From an uncultured Prevotella sp. (GTDB lineage: Bacteria > Bacteroidota > Bacteroidia > Bacteroidales > Bacteroidaceae), in assembly GCA_944320235.1 (NCBI GenBank), contig CALUGQ010000003.1, positions 62,001 to 126,000 on the forward strand: a stretch of DNA of 64,000 nt. The letters run 5' to 3'. The notes beneath the pieces were generated by a model. That model was given only the letters and a program-made list of their open reading frames with translations, was not told the DNA's origin and did not search any database. The position numbers and the translations under genes are program-made. Positions within the stretch are counted from its first letter, which is position 1. Every line of letters begins with the position of its first letter. Below, one piece after another: positions 52,626 to 62,373 of this stretch.

Positions 52626-53156
52626 TCACACCTTTATGAGCGATGTTATCTCCGTGCCGGCAGGGAAAGTGGCGCGCCCGTCGAGCCCCCGGTCGTTTAT
52701 CTCTACGATGAAGTTTACGTATATCTTCTTCGGGTTGAACTTCTTCACGAGGTTGTAGGCGGCGTGCATGGTGCCTCCCGTGGCCAGCAGGTCGTCGTGG
52801 AGCAGCACCACGTCGTCGGCCGAAAGGGCGTCTTTGTGAATCTCTATCGTGTCGGTGCCGTATTCTTTCGAGTAGCTCTCCTGCACGGTCTCGGCCGGAA
52901 GCTTGCCCGGCTTGCGGCAGAGCACCACTCCAGCGCCCAGCCTTACGGCCAGTGCCGACGCCATTACGAAGCCGCGGCTCTCTATGCCTACAATCTTGGT
53001 TATGCCGTGGCCTTTGTAAAGCTCGTACAGTTCGTCTGTCATTATGCGCAGGCACTCGGGGCTTTTGAACAGTGTCGTCACGTCGCGGAAATTGATTCCC
53101 GCCTTGGGGAAATCCTGAATGCTCCTCAGGTTTGCCAGTAATGTTTTGTTGTTCAT
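52626..53156 (-). CDS. apt: Adenine phosphoribosyltransferase
   Basis: Apt salvages adenine with PRPP to AMP. The start MNNKTLLANLRSIQDFPKAG at 53156 is chosen; an in-frame Met 14 codons upstream is unlikely, since it overlaps the second parS-like site. Length is 176 residues. Motifs: INFRDVTTLFKSPECLRIMT, KIVGIESRGFVMASALAVRL and the PRPP loop DDVVLLHDDLLATGGTMHAA near residues 115-134. It is flanked by two parS-like sites. Confidence 0.96.
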   Translation of the reverse strand: MNNKTLLANLRSIQDFPKAGINFRDVTTLFKSPECLRIMTDELYELYKGHGITKIVGIESRGFVMASALAVRLGAGVVLCRKPGKLPAETVQESYSKEYGTDTIEIHKDALSADDVVLLHDDLLATGGTMHAAYNLVKKFNPKKIYVNFIVEINDRGLDGRATFPAGTEITSLIKV

Positions 53157-53190
53157 AATCAATGAGTTACGTATGTTTGTCTTACTTGAA

Positions 53191-53206
53191 TGTTTCACGT
53201 GGAACT
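53191..53206. promoter_or_regulatory. parS-like site 2
   Basis: TGTTTCACGTGGAACT differs from parS at two positions; TGTTTCACGTGGAACA is a known natural parS form in other bacteria. It lies 35 bp upstream of the apt start and 875 bp from site 1. Confidence 0.8.
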
Positions 53207-53223
53207 TATGGTTGCCTTAGGTG

Positions 53224-53283
53224 ATGGGAGGGCTGGGAGAGCTGGGAAGGCTGGGTGTTGTGGGAGGACTGGGAGGGCTGTGG
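53224..53283. repeat. 9-nt repeat array between apt and mnmG
   Basis: GGGAGGGCTGGGAGAGCTGG and further 9-nt units (GGGAGGACT, GGGAGGGCT) run in one orientation just past the mnmG stop on the minus strand. Confidence 0.75.
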
Positions 53284-53303
53284 TTGGCCCCCAGGCACTG
53301 CGC

Positions 53304-55175
53304 TCAGCGCCCCATGAGCACCAGCATCACGTTGATGTCGCTCGGCGACACGCCCGGTATGCGGCTTGCCTGCGCCAGTGTCTCGGGGTCGATGGCGGCG
53401 AGCTTCTGCCGCGCCTCGGTGGAGAGCTGCTGCATCTCGGCGTAGTTGAAACGGCCTTTTATCTTTATGTCCTCAAGGCGGTGCATTTTCTCGGCCACCA
53501 TCCGTTCGCGCTCGATGTATCCTTTGTATTTTATGCGAATCTCGGCGGCTTCGGCTATTTCTTCCTTGCGGTCAGGCAGGCTCTCGATGCACGCTTTCAG
53601 CTGAGGCACGATGCCGGCCAGTGACTCCATGCTGAGCTGTGGCCGCGCCAGAAGGTCGACGAGCTTGCATCCCTCGCGCAGCGGCGTGGTGCCTGTGCTC
53701 ACGAGGAAAGAGTTTATTTCCTGCGGTTTTACGTGCGTGGACTTGCATAAATCCACGATTCCTTCGACGGCCCGTTTCTTCTCCATCCAGCGGTCATAAC
53801 GCTCGCGAGTGGCCAGTCCGAGGGCGTATGCCCGTTCGGTAAGCCTTGCGTCGGCGTCGTCCTGCCGCAGCAGTATGCGGTATTCGGCCCTTGAGGTGAA
53901 CATGCGGTAAGGTTCGTCGACGCCCTTTGTGACGAGGTCATCGATGAGCACGCCGATGTAGCTCTCGTCGCGGCGCATGGTGAACGGCTTGCCCCCGGCG
54001 CACTTCAGCGCGGCGTTGACGCCTGCCACGAGCCCCTGGCCTGCAGCCTCCTCGTAGCCCGTGGTGCCGTTCACCTGCCCGGCGAGGAACAGTCCGCTGA
54101 CAATCTTCGATTCCAGCGTGTGCTTGAGCTGCGTGGGGTCGAAGAAGTCGTACTCTATGGCGTAGCCCGGGCGGTACACTTTCGCGTCGCGCAGGGCCGG
54201 AATCTTGCGCAGTGCGTTTATTTGCGCGTCCATGGGCAGCGAGGATGAGAAGCCGTTGAGGTACATCTCGTTGGTGTCGGTGCCTTCCGGCTCGAGGAAG
54301 AGCGGGTGCTGCCCCTTGTCGGGGAATGTCACGAGCTTTGTCTCTATCGACGGGCAGTAGCGTGGCCCTATGCTCTGTATCTGGCCGTTGTAGAGCGGCG
54401 AGTCGGGCAGAGCCTGGCGCAGCGTGGCGTGCACCTCGGGGTTGGTGTAGCAGGTCCAGCAGGGCAGCTGGGGCAGGGGGCGTGCGGTGTCCATGAAGCT
54501 GAAGCGGTGGAAGTCGGCCTCGCCCTCCTGCACCTCCATGTCCTCGAAGTGCACCGAGCGGCGGTCTATGCGCACCGGCGTGCCTGTCTTCATCCTGGCG
54601 GCGCGTATGCCGTGGCGCGTGATGCTCTCGGTAAGCCCGTGCGATGCGGGCTCGGCGATGCGCCCTCCCTCCACCTTGTGGCGGCCGATGTGCATCAGCC
54701 CGCCGAGGAACGTGCCCGCCGTGATTACCACGCAGCCCGCCCTCAGCTCCGCTCCCCAGAGCGTCTTCACGCCCCGGGCGCGGCCACCATCGACGGTGAG
54801 CTCCGTGGCCTGGTCTTGCCAGATGTCGAGCAGCGGCGTCTCGTCGAGCGCCTTGCGCCACCGCCAGATGAACTTGCCGCGGTCGCACTGCGCCCTGGGG
54901 CTCCACACTGCGGGCCCCTTGCTGCGGTTGAGCATGCGGAACTGTATGGCCGTGGCGTCGGTGACGATGCCCATCTGCCCCCCGAGTGCGTCGACCTCGC
55001 GCACTATCTGGCCCTTGGCTATGCCGCCCACGGCGGGGTTGCAGCTCATCTGGGCAATCTTGTTCATGTCCATGGTGACGAGGCAGGTCCTCGCCCCCAT
55101 GCGCGCCGAGGCTGCGGCGGCCTCGCACCCGGCGTGGCCGCCACCTATAACAAGTACGTCGTAGTTAAGTGTCAT
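53304..55175 (-). CDS. mnmG: tRNA uridine-5-carboxymethylaminomethyl(34) synthesis enzyme MnmG (GidA)
   Basis: MnmG with MnmE modifies wobble uridines of tRNAs, using FAD. Start [20 protein letters not shown] at 55175 gives 623 residues, the usual length; the longer frame upstream covers the promoter. Motifs: dinucleotide-binding [78 protein letters not shown] and the C-terminal [20 protein letters not shown]. In many bacteria gidA lies near the origin. It is divergent from the fumarate reductase operon. Confidence 0.97.
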   Translation of the reverse strand: MTLNYDVLVIGGGHAGCEAAAASARMGARTCLVTMDMNKIAQMSCNPAVGGIAKGQIVREVDALGGQMGIVTDATAIQFRMLNRSKGPAVWSPRAQCDRGKFIWRWRKALDETPLLDIWQDQATELTVDGGRARGVKTLWGAELRAGCVVITAGTFLGGLMHIGRHKVEGGRIAEPASHGLTESITRHGIRAARMKTGTPVRIDRRSVHFEDMEVQEGEADFHRFSFMDTARPLPQLPCWTCYTNPEVHATLRQALPDSPLYNGQIQSIGPRYCPSIETKLVTFPDKGQHPLFLEPEGTDTNEMYLNGFSSSLPMDAQINALRKIPALRDAKVYRPGYAIEYDFFDPTQLKHTLESKIVSGLFLAGQVNGTTGYEEAAGQGLVAGVNAALKCAGGKPFTMRRDESYIGVLIDDLVTKGVDEPYRMFTSRAEYRILLRQDDADARLTERAYALGLATRERYDRWMEKKRAVEGIVDLCKSTHVKPQEINSFLVSTGTTPLREGCKLVDLLARPQLSMESLAGIVPQLKACIESLPDRKEEIAEAAEIRIKYKGYIERERMVAEKMHRLEDIKIKGRFNYAEMQQLSTEARQKLAAIDPETLAQASRIPGVSPSDINVMLVLMGR

Positions 55176-55246
55176 TGTCTGTATAAGCTCCTTTTTGCCG
55201 GTTGGGGCGTGGCATGCCCAACGCGGGCGCTTTGCAAAGCATGGCG

Positions 55247-55254
55247 CAAAATTA
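55247..55254 (-). promoter_or_regulatory. Promoter -7 element of mnmG
   Basis: TAATTTTG on the minus strand, 71 bp before the start codon. No clear -33 partner. Confidence 0.5.
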
Positions 55255-55285
55255 AGAATAAAAATTGATTTTTGCCTTGAAATGC

Positions 55286-55316
55286 TTTGATTAATCATTA
55301 ATTTATAGTAATTTTG
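55286..55316 (+). promoter_or_regulatory. Promoter of the fumarate reductase/succinate dehydrogenase operon
   Basis: TTTG at 55286-55289, 19 bp, TAATTTTG at 55309-55316: exact consensus. The start codon is 140 bp downstream, leaving a leader (55323-55456) in which no structure was recognised. Confidence 0.8.
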
Positions 55317-55456
55317 CGCACAGAACAGTATGCTGTTTTACCTATTATCAAGTAGCCATGCTCATGGCCGAAGCCGTGTGGGGCAGCTTGCGTGCGCCCT
55401 TGCGGGATGCCGGCAAATTCATTTCAAAACATTAAATAATTTAATTTCAATCATTT

Positions 55457-56137
55457 ATGTGGTTAATCAATTCATCTATCGGTAGAAAGGTGGTGATGTC
55501 GGTGACCGGCGTCGCGCTCATTCTATTCCTGACATTCCACATGTCAATGAACATCGTGGCCCTCTTCTCAGCGGAAGGCTACAACATGGTCTGTGAGTTC
55601 CTGGGCGCCAACTGGTACGCCCTTGTGGCCACGCTCGCCCTGGCGGCCCTGGCAGTGATCCACATCGTCTACGCTTTCCTGCTGACGATGCAGAACCGCC
55701 AGGCCCGCGGCACCGAGCGCTACGCCGTGACGGCCCGCCCGGCCAAGGTCGAGTGGGCTTCGCAGAACATGCTCGTGCTGGGCATCATCGTGCTGCTCGG
55801 CCTTCTGCTCCACCTGTTCAACTTCTGGTACAACATGATGTTCGCCGAGCTTACGGGCATCGCCGTTGCCCACGACCCGGCCGACGGCTTCGCCTACATC
55901 GTCGACACGTTCGCCAACCCGCTCTATGTCGTGCTCTACATCGTGTGGCTCGCGGCCATCTGGTTCCACCTCTCGCACGGTTTCTGGAGCGCGATGCAGA
56001 CCTTCGGGTGGAACGGCAAGGTTTGGTTCTGCCGCTGGAAGATCATCGGCCTCGTCTATACCACGCTGCTCATGCTGGGCTTCCTCGTGGTAGTGCTCGC
56101 CTTCGCGCTTGGCGTGGCCCCGAGCCTGTGTTGTTAA
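55457..56137 (+). CDS. Succinate dehydrogenase/fumarate reductase cytochrome b subunit
   Basis: The 226-residue membrane protein has five hydrophobic helices, as in the B. subtilis/Wolinella type (SdhC/FrdC). His residues likely to bind the two haems are in LFLTFHMSMNIVALF, LALAALAVIHIVYAF, LLLHLFNFWYNMMF and LAAIWFHLSHGFWSAMQTFG. It passes electrons between menaquinol and the catalytic subunits. First of three genes; flavoprotein gene follows 39 bp later. Confidence 0.92.
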   Translation: MWLINSSIGRKVVMSVTGVALILFLTFHMSMNIVALFSAEGYNMVCEFLGANWYALVATLALAALAVIHIVYAFLLTMQNRQARGTERYAVTARPAKVEWASQNMLVLGIIVLLGLLLHLFNFWYNMMFAELTGIAVAHDPADGFAYIVDTFANPLYVVLYIVWLAAIWFHLSHGFWSAMQTFGWNGKVWFCRWKIIGLVYTTLLMLGFLVVVLAFALGVAPSLCC

Positions 56138-56176
56138 TTCATAATTCAAATACATAATTCATAATTCTTTCAGATT

Positions 56177-58159
<1,983 letters not shown>

Positions 58160-58164
58160 CAGAT

Positions 58165-58917
58165 ATGGCAAACATTTCATTCACACTGAGATTCTGGCGC
58201 CAGAACGGCCCCAAGGCCGAGGGTCACTTCGACACACGCGAGATGAAGGACATACCCGACGACACCTCCTTCCTCGAAATGCTCGACATACTCAACGAGC
58301 AGCTCATCGAGGAGGGCAAGGAGCCGTTCGTCTTCGACCATGACTGCCGCGAGGGCATCTGCGGCATGTGCTCGCTCTACATCAACGGCCACCCCCACGG
58401 CCCCAACACCGGCGCCACCACCTGCCAGCTCTACATGCGCAAGTTCCACGACGGCGACGTCATCACCGTCGAGCCGTGGCGCTCGGCCGCGTTCCCCGTC
58501 ATCAAGGACTGCATGGTAGACCGCTCCGCTTTCGACAAGATAATACAGGCCGGAGGCTACGTCACCGTGCGCACCGGCCAGCCGCAGGACGCCAACGCCA
58601 TCCTCATACCCAAGGAGGCCGCCGACGAGGCCATGGACTGCGCCACCTGCATAGGCTGCGGCGCCTGCGTGGCCGCCTGCAAGAACGGCTCCGCCATGCT
58701 CTTCGTCAGCTCAAAGGTGAGCCAGCTCGCGCTGCTGCCCCAGGGCCGCCCCGAGGCCTCCAAGCGCGTAAAGGCCATGATAATGAAGATGGAAGAGCTG
58801 GGCTTCGGCAACTGCACCAACACCCGCGCCTGCGAGGCCGAGTGCCCCAAGAACGAGTCGATAGCCAACATCGCCCGCCTGAACCGCGAGTTCATCAAGG
58901 CCAAGCTGGCCGACTGA
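58165..58917 (+). CDS. Fumarate reductase/succinate dehydrogenase iron-sulfur subunit
   Basis: The 250-residue protein carries the [2Fe-2S] motif [16 protein letters not shown] with a final Cys in ATTCQLYMR. The second domain has [17 protein letters not shown] and [14 protein letters not shown] for the [4Fe-4S] and [3Fe-4S] clusters. It transfers electrons between the cytochrome b and flavoprotein. It starts 5 bp after the flavoprotein stop. Confidence 0.96.
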   Translation: MANISFTLRFWRQNGPKAEGHFDTREMKDIPDDTSFLEMLDILNEQLIEEGKEPFVFDHDCREGICGMCSLYINGHPHGPNTGATTCQLYMRKFHDGDVITVEPWRSAAFPVIKDCMVDRSAFDKIIQAGGYVTVRTGQPQDANAILIPKEAADEAMDCATCIGCGACVAACKNGSAMLFVSSKVSQLALLPQGRPEASKRVKAMIMKMEELGFGNCTNTRACEAECPKNESIANIARLNREFIKAKLAD

Positions 58918-58943
58918 GGCCGTCCGCCAAGACAGACACAACC

Positions 58944-58980
58944 AAGCCCCGGGCCGCAGCGAGCGGCGCCGGGGCTTTTC
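58944..58980 (+). terminator. Terminator of the fumarate reductase operon
   Basis: AAGCCCCGG and CCGGGGCTT flank a GC-rich loop and are followed by TTCCGTTTT, 27 bp after the operon's last stop. Confidence 0.8.
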
Positions 58981-59426
58981 CGTTTTACGCCAGCAGCCCG
59001 GCGGCCCGCAGCAGCCGCCTTCAGGCCACGGCTGCAACGCGCTGGCGCACAGAGGGTTGCAGGACGGGCCGCTTTGCCCTGCCGGACGGCCCGTTCCGCA
59101 GGGCAAGGCAGGCCGTTCGGCAAGGCAAAACGGGTGCCTTGGGAGAGCCGGGAGATTTTTTTTTGCAGGACCGGGAGAGCTGGGAGAACAGAGCCAGCCA
59201 CGGTGCACAGTTCTCCCATCCCTCCCAAAAGATTTCCCGCCCCCTTGCCGGCTGCAACATTGTCAGCAAAGATTAAAATAATTAATGATTGCTGACCGTT
59301 TGTCACCTTGGCGCAGGCCCCAGGCCGCCGTTTGCCGGCAGGCACGCAAGTTGCATATCCATGGGTGAAGCCCCGGGCGGAAGCCGGGGGCGACAAAGAC
59401 AAAATACAGGACATAAAAAAAAGATT
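58981..59426. repeat. Non-coding stretch with GGCC palindromes and 9-nt repeat
   Basis: 59060-59120 has GGACGGGCCGC, GGACGGCCCGTTCC and AGGCCGTTCGG units. 59146-59180 has GGGAGAGCCGGGAG and GGGAGAGCTGGGAG, with complements CTCCCATCCCTCCC near 59213-59226, giving an inverted 9-nt array. 59366-59391 holds CCCCGGGCGGAAGCCGGGG, a short hairpin in the hsp20 leader. No gene was recognised. Confidence 0.6.
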
Positions 59427-59432
59427 AGGAGG
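59427..59432 (+). promoter_or_regulatory. Strong Shine-Dalgarno before hsp20
   Basis: AGGAGG lies 8 nt before the ATG at 59441. Such full SD sequences are rare in this window, where most starts have A-rich leaders, so it suggests strong translation. It also fixes the start over the in-frame TTG at 59435. Confidence 0.65.
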
Positions 59433-59440
59433 ATTTGACT

Positions 59441-59866
59441 ATGTTACCAGTATTGAACAGAGATTCTTGGATTCCCAGCGTATTCGCTGATTTCTTCGAC
59501 ACCGACTTCATGCCGCGCACCCGCGCCACCGCGCCTGCCATCAACGTGAAGGAGACCGACAAGGCTTACACCGTGGAGCTTGCGGCCCCGGGCCTCAAGA
59601 AAGACGACTTCGAGGTGAACGTGGACGCCGACGGCAACCTGCACATAAAGATGGAGAGCAAGGCCGAGCACAAGGACGAGGACAAGAAGGAGCACTACCT
59701 GCGCCGCGAGTTCGCCTACAGCAAGTACGAGCAGACGCTCCTGCTGCCCGACGACGTGAAGAAGGACAGCATATCGGCCCGCGTTGACAACGGCGTGCTC
59801 ACCGTCGACCTGCCCAAGGCCGAGCAGGCCGCAAAGCCCGCAGGGCGCAAGATAGAAATCGGATGA
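59441..59866 (+). CDS. Hsp20/alpha-crystallin family small heat-shock protein
   Basis: The 141-residue protein has an N-terminal MLPVLNRDSWIPSVFADFFD, then an alpha-crystallin domain (INVKETDKAYTVELAAPGLK to ISARVDNGVLTVDLPKA), with the typical end motif G-V-L-T-V-D-L-P and a C-terminal RKIEIG carrying the I-x-I anchor. It is an ATP-independent chaperone that holds unfolded proteins in the cytoplasm. It has a strong ribosome-binding site and is monocistronic. Confidence 0.95.
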   Translation: MLPVLNRDSWIPSVFADFFDTDFMPRTRATAPAINVKETDKAYTVELAAPGLKKDDFEVNVDADGNLHIKMESKAEHKDEDKKEHYLRREFAYSKYEQTLLLPDDVKKDSISARVDNGVLTVDLPKAEQAAKPAGRKIEIG

Positions 59867-59871
59867 CTTTT

Positions 59872-59906
59872 AAAGGTAAAAAGGTAAAAAAGTAAAAAGG
59901 TAAAAA
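59872..59906. repeat. GGTAAAAA tandem repeat after hsp20
   Basis: AAAGGTAAAAAGGTAAAAAA and further copies start 6 bp after the hsp20 stop and run directly into a GGGCTGCGCGA hairpin (next feature). Confidence 0.75.
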
Positions 59907-59948
59907 GGGCTGCGCGATGGCTTTGGGGCTTCGCGCAGCCCTTTTTTG
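59907..59948 (+). terminator. Terminator of hsp20
   Basis: GGGCTGCGCGA (59907-59917) pairs with TCGCGCAGCCC (59931-59941) and is followed by TTTTTTG. Confidence 0.85.
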
Positions 59949-60041
59949 TTGTCGGTGATGCCGGGGGCAGGGGGTATGTGTGTGGGCTTTGGCCGATAGA
60001 AGCCCTTTGGCTAATAGAAATTTTTGGCCGGTTGGAGTGCC

Positions 60042-60240
60042 TTGGCTAATGTCCTCTAACTCCTTCTAACTCCCTTTAACTCCTTCTAACTCCTTGTCCA
60101 GCTCCCTCTGACTCCTTGTCCAGCTCCTTGAGTGATAGCCCTGCGATAGAAACTTTGTCCGGTTTAAGCCCTTTGGCTAATGTCCTCTAACTCCTTCTAA
60201 CTCCCTTTAACTCCATCTAACTCCTTGTCAGACTCCCCCT
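60042..60240. repeat. 10-nt tandem repeat block, duplicated at 130 bp
   Basis: TTGGCTAATGTCCTCTAACT followed by CTCCTTCTAA/CTCCCTTTAA units begins at 60042 and again at 60172. Within each copy a 10-nt unit repeats 4-6 times. The core is the same as at 4418-4670. Confidence 0.75.
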
Positions 60241-60268
60241 GACTCCTCCCTGCGGATGTACAAAATAT

Positions 60269-60299
60269 TTTGCCGTCTCGCGCAAAATTGCTAAATTTG
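60269..60299 (+). promoter_or_regulatory. Promoter of the AICAR formyltransferase gene
   Basis: TTTG at 60269-60272, 19 bp, TAAATTTG at 60292-60299: exact consensus, 31 bp before the ATG. Confidence 0.8.
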
Positions 60300-60330
60300 C
60301 AGCCAGAACAAGAATAAAAACCCACAGAGC

Positions 60331-61506
60331 ATGAAAGAACTACAATTGAAGTACGGATGCAATCCGAACCAGAAGCCATCGCGCATTTACATGGAAGAGG
60401 GCGAGCTGCCCATCGAGGTGCTCAACGGCCGCCCCGGCTACATCAACTTCCTCGACGCGCTCAACAGCTGGCAGCTCGTCAAGGAGCTCAAGGAGGCCAC
60501 CGGCCTCGCCTCGGCAGCCTCGTTCAAGCACGTGTCGCCCGCCGGGGCCGCCGTGGGCCTGCCCCTCGACGACACCCTGCGCCACATCTACTTCACCGGC
60601 CCCGGCGAGCTCTCGCCCATAGCCGCAGCCTACGCCCGCGCCCGCGGCGCCGACCGCATGAGCTCCTACGGCGACTTCGTGGCCCTTAGCGACGAGTGCG
60701 ACGAGGCCACGGCCATGCTGCTCAAGAGCGAGGTGAGCGACGGCGTGATAGCCCCCGCCTACACCCCGGCCGCGCTCGACATACTCCGCCAGAAGCGCAA
60801 AGGCACGTACAACGTCATACAGATAGACCCCGCATACCGCCCCGCCCCCGTGGAGCGCAAGCAGGTGTTCGGCGTCACCTTCGAGCAGGGCCGCAACGAG
60901 GTGCGCCTCGACGACCCGGCCCTCTTCGCCAACGTGCCCACCAGGAACAAGGAGTTCACCCCCGAGGCGCGCCGCGACCTCATCATAGCCCTCATCACCC
61001 TCAAGTACACCCAGAGCAACTCCGTCTGCTACGTAAAGGACGGCCAGGCCATAGGCATCGGCGCAGGCCAGCAGAGCCGCATACACTGCACCCGCCTGGC
61101 AGGCAACAAGGCCGACACGTGGTGGCTGCGCCAGCACCCGAGGGTGATGGCGCTGCCGTTCGTCGACGGCATACGCCGCGCCGACCGCGACAACACCATC
61201 GACGTGTACATCAGCGACGACCACGACGACGTGCTGCGCGACGGCACCTGGCAGCTCTTCTTCAAGGAGAAGCCCGAGCCGCTCACCCGCGAGGAGAAGC
61301 GCGAGTGGATAAGCCGCCTCAAGGGCGTGGCCCTGGGCAGCGACGCCTTCTTCCCCTTCGGCGACAACATAGAGCGCGCCCACAAGAGCGGCGTGGAGTA
61401 CATAGCCCAGGCAGGAGGCTCCGTGCGCGACGACAACGTCATCGAGACCTGCGACAAGTACGGCATCGCCATGGCCTTCACCGGCGTGCGCCTCTTCCAC
61501 CACTGA
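60331..61506 (+). CDS. Phosphoribosylaminoimidazolecarboxamide (AICAR) formyltransferase, stand-alone
   Basis: The 391-residue protein corresponds to the C-terminal AICAR transformylase half of PurH. MKELQLKYGCNPNQKPSRIY and the catalytic Lys-His in LASAASFKHVSPAGAAVGLP (about residues 60-79) are seen, with KYTQSNSVCYVKDGQAIGIG and AQAGGSVRDDNVIETCDKYG near the end. The IMP cyclohydrolase domain (about 150 residues) of bifunctional PurH is absent and no start lies upstream for it. The cyclohydrolase must be encoded elsewhere; short formyltransferases like this are known in Bacteroidota. Monocistronic with its own promoter. Confidence 0.9.
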   Translation: MKELQLKYGCNPNQKPSRIYMEEGELPIEVLNGRPGYINFLDALNSWQLVKELKEATGLASAASFKHVSPAGAAVGLPLDDTLRHIYFTGPGELSPIAAAYARARGADRMSSYGDFVALSDECDEATAMLLKSEVSDGVIAPAYTPAALDILRQKRKGTYNVIQIDPAYRPAPVERKQVFGVTFEQGRNEVRLDDPALFANVPTRNKEFTPEARRDLIIALITLKYTQSNSVCYVKDGQAIGIGAGQQSRIHCTRLAGNKADTWWLRQHPRVMALPFVDGIRRADRDNTIDVYISDDHDDVLRDGTWQLFFKEKPEPLTREEKREWISRLKGVALGSDAFFPFGDNIERAHKSGVEYIAQAGGSVRDDNVIETCDKYGIAMAFTGVRLFHH

Positions 61507-61670
61507 TGAGTTACGAATTACGAATTACGAGTTACGAGTTGTCGCGCAAGCGCGATTGGGAATTGCGAGTTTAAAATTGGCTGGCAGGCTGTGGAGCCGC
61601 TCAATTCCCAACTCGCAATTCCCAATCGCGCTTGCGCGACAACTCGTAACTCGCAATTCAAAACTCAAAA
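61504..61670. repeat. 7-nt repeat array with a 48-bp inverted repeat
   Basis: After the formyltransferase stop come tandem 7-nt units (GAGTTAC, GAATTAC). The left arm at 61523-61570 is matched by 61611-61658 as reverse complement at 47 of 48 positions, with a 40-nt loop. Both arms hold GTCGCGCAAGCGCGA, itself partly palindromic. Confidence 0.85.
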
Positions 61671-61678
61671 TTCTTTTT

Positions 61679-61867
61679 ATGGACATCGACGAGATAATAT
61701 CAGGCGGCGGCCTCGTGTTCCCAAAGGCCCCGAGGCAAGGCTCCGACAGCGGCAAGGTGAAGACCAAGGCCAAGAAAAAGCAGTACGTCACCGGCGCACA
61801 CGGCAGCGGCTCCGCCCGCCAGAAGGCCAAGTACCGCCAGCAACGGGCCAACCGGAAGAAACGGTGA
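61679..61867 (+). CDS. Small basic protein of unknown function
   Basis: From the ATG at 61679 the peptide has 62 residues, starting MDIDEIISGGGLVFPKAPRQ and ending SARQKAKYRQQRANRKKR. Acidic N-terminus, then very rich in Lys and Arg, which suggests RNA, ribosome or DNA binding; no family was recognised. GC-rich codons differ from the surrounding AT-rich repeats, which supports real coding. A longer frame from 61556 would translate the repeat and is not preferred. It is flanked by repeat blocks on both sides. Confidence 0.55.
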   Translation: MDIDEIISGGGLVFPKAPRQGSDSGKVKTKAKKKQYVTGAHGSGSARQKAKYRQQRANRKKR

Positions 61868-61872
61868 GCCTT

Positions 61873-61951
61873 TAAAGGTAAAAAAGTAAAAAGGTAAAAA
61901 AGTAAAATGGGCTGCGCCCGCCGACGTGGATGGATGGCGGCGGGCGCAGCC
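61873..61951. repeat. GGTAAAAA array followed by GGCTGCGC hairpin
   Basis: AAAGGTAAAAAAGTAAAAAG and further units begin 6 bp after the stop of the small basic protein. They lead into GGCTGCGCCCGCCG (61910-61923), which pairs exactly with 61938-61951. Same module as after hsp20 but without the T-run. Confidence 0.8.
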
Positions 61952-61974
61952 TGCTTTGTGCCGCCGCCGACCGC

Positions 61975-62185
61975 AACCCCAAAACTCGCAATCCGCAACC
62001 CCAAGACTCGCAATTCGCAACTCAAAAACTCTCAATTCTCAATCGCCTGCGGCGACAATTCGTAATTCGTAACTCAAAATTCGTAATTCATTTTGCGACA
62101 ATTCGTAACTCAAAACTTGTAATTCGTAATTCATTTTGCGGCAATTCGTAACTCGCAACTCAAAATTCGCAATTCAAGTTTCGCC
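61975..62185. repeat. 7-nt repeat array (AATTCGT/AACTCGC)
   Basis: Units AATTCGT, AACTCGC, AACTCAA and AATTCAT alternate over about 200 bp. They are the reverse-complement type of GARTTAC at 61504-61560. A longer unit ending in AATTCATTTTGCG occurs twice near 62085 and 62130. Confidence 0.75.
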
Positions 62186-62373
62186 CTTTCCCGTTTTTTT
62201 CTTAACTTTGTAGCGTAAATGTGCCTGTGCCTGGGAGCACGGGGCGCAGCCGTGCCGCGACCCGCAGGCGTGCGGAGCCGTGGCCATGGGCATCGTTGTG
62301 CGCGCAGGAGTGCCGGTGCCGCTTGCGCAGAAATCCTTTTTATTCATTCATAACAACTAAAACTAAAGGCAAA
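62186..62373. other. Leader region of the last gene
   Basis: It holds a promoter element (62203-62210) and a GC-rich leader of about 160 bp with no gene recognised. Confidence 0.4.
62203..62210 (+). promoter_or_regulatory. Promoter -7 element of the last secreted protein
   Basis: TAACTTTG fits TAnnTTTG; TTTC at 62179-62182 is a weak partner 20 bp upstream. The leader to the ATG is about 160 bp. Confidence 0.55.
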
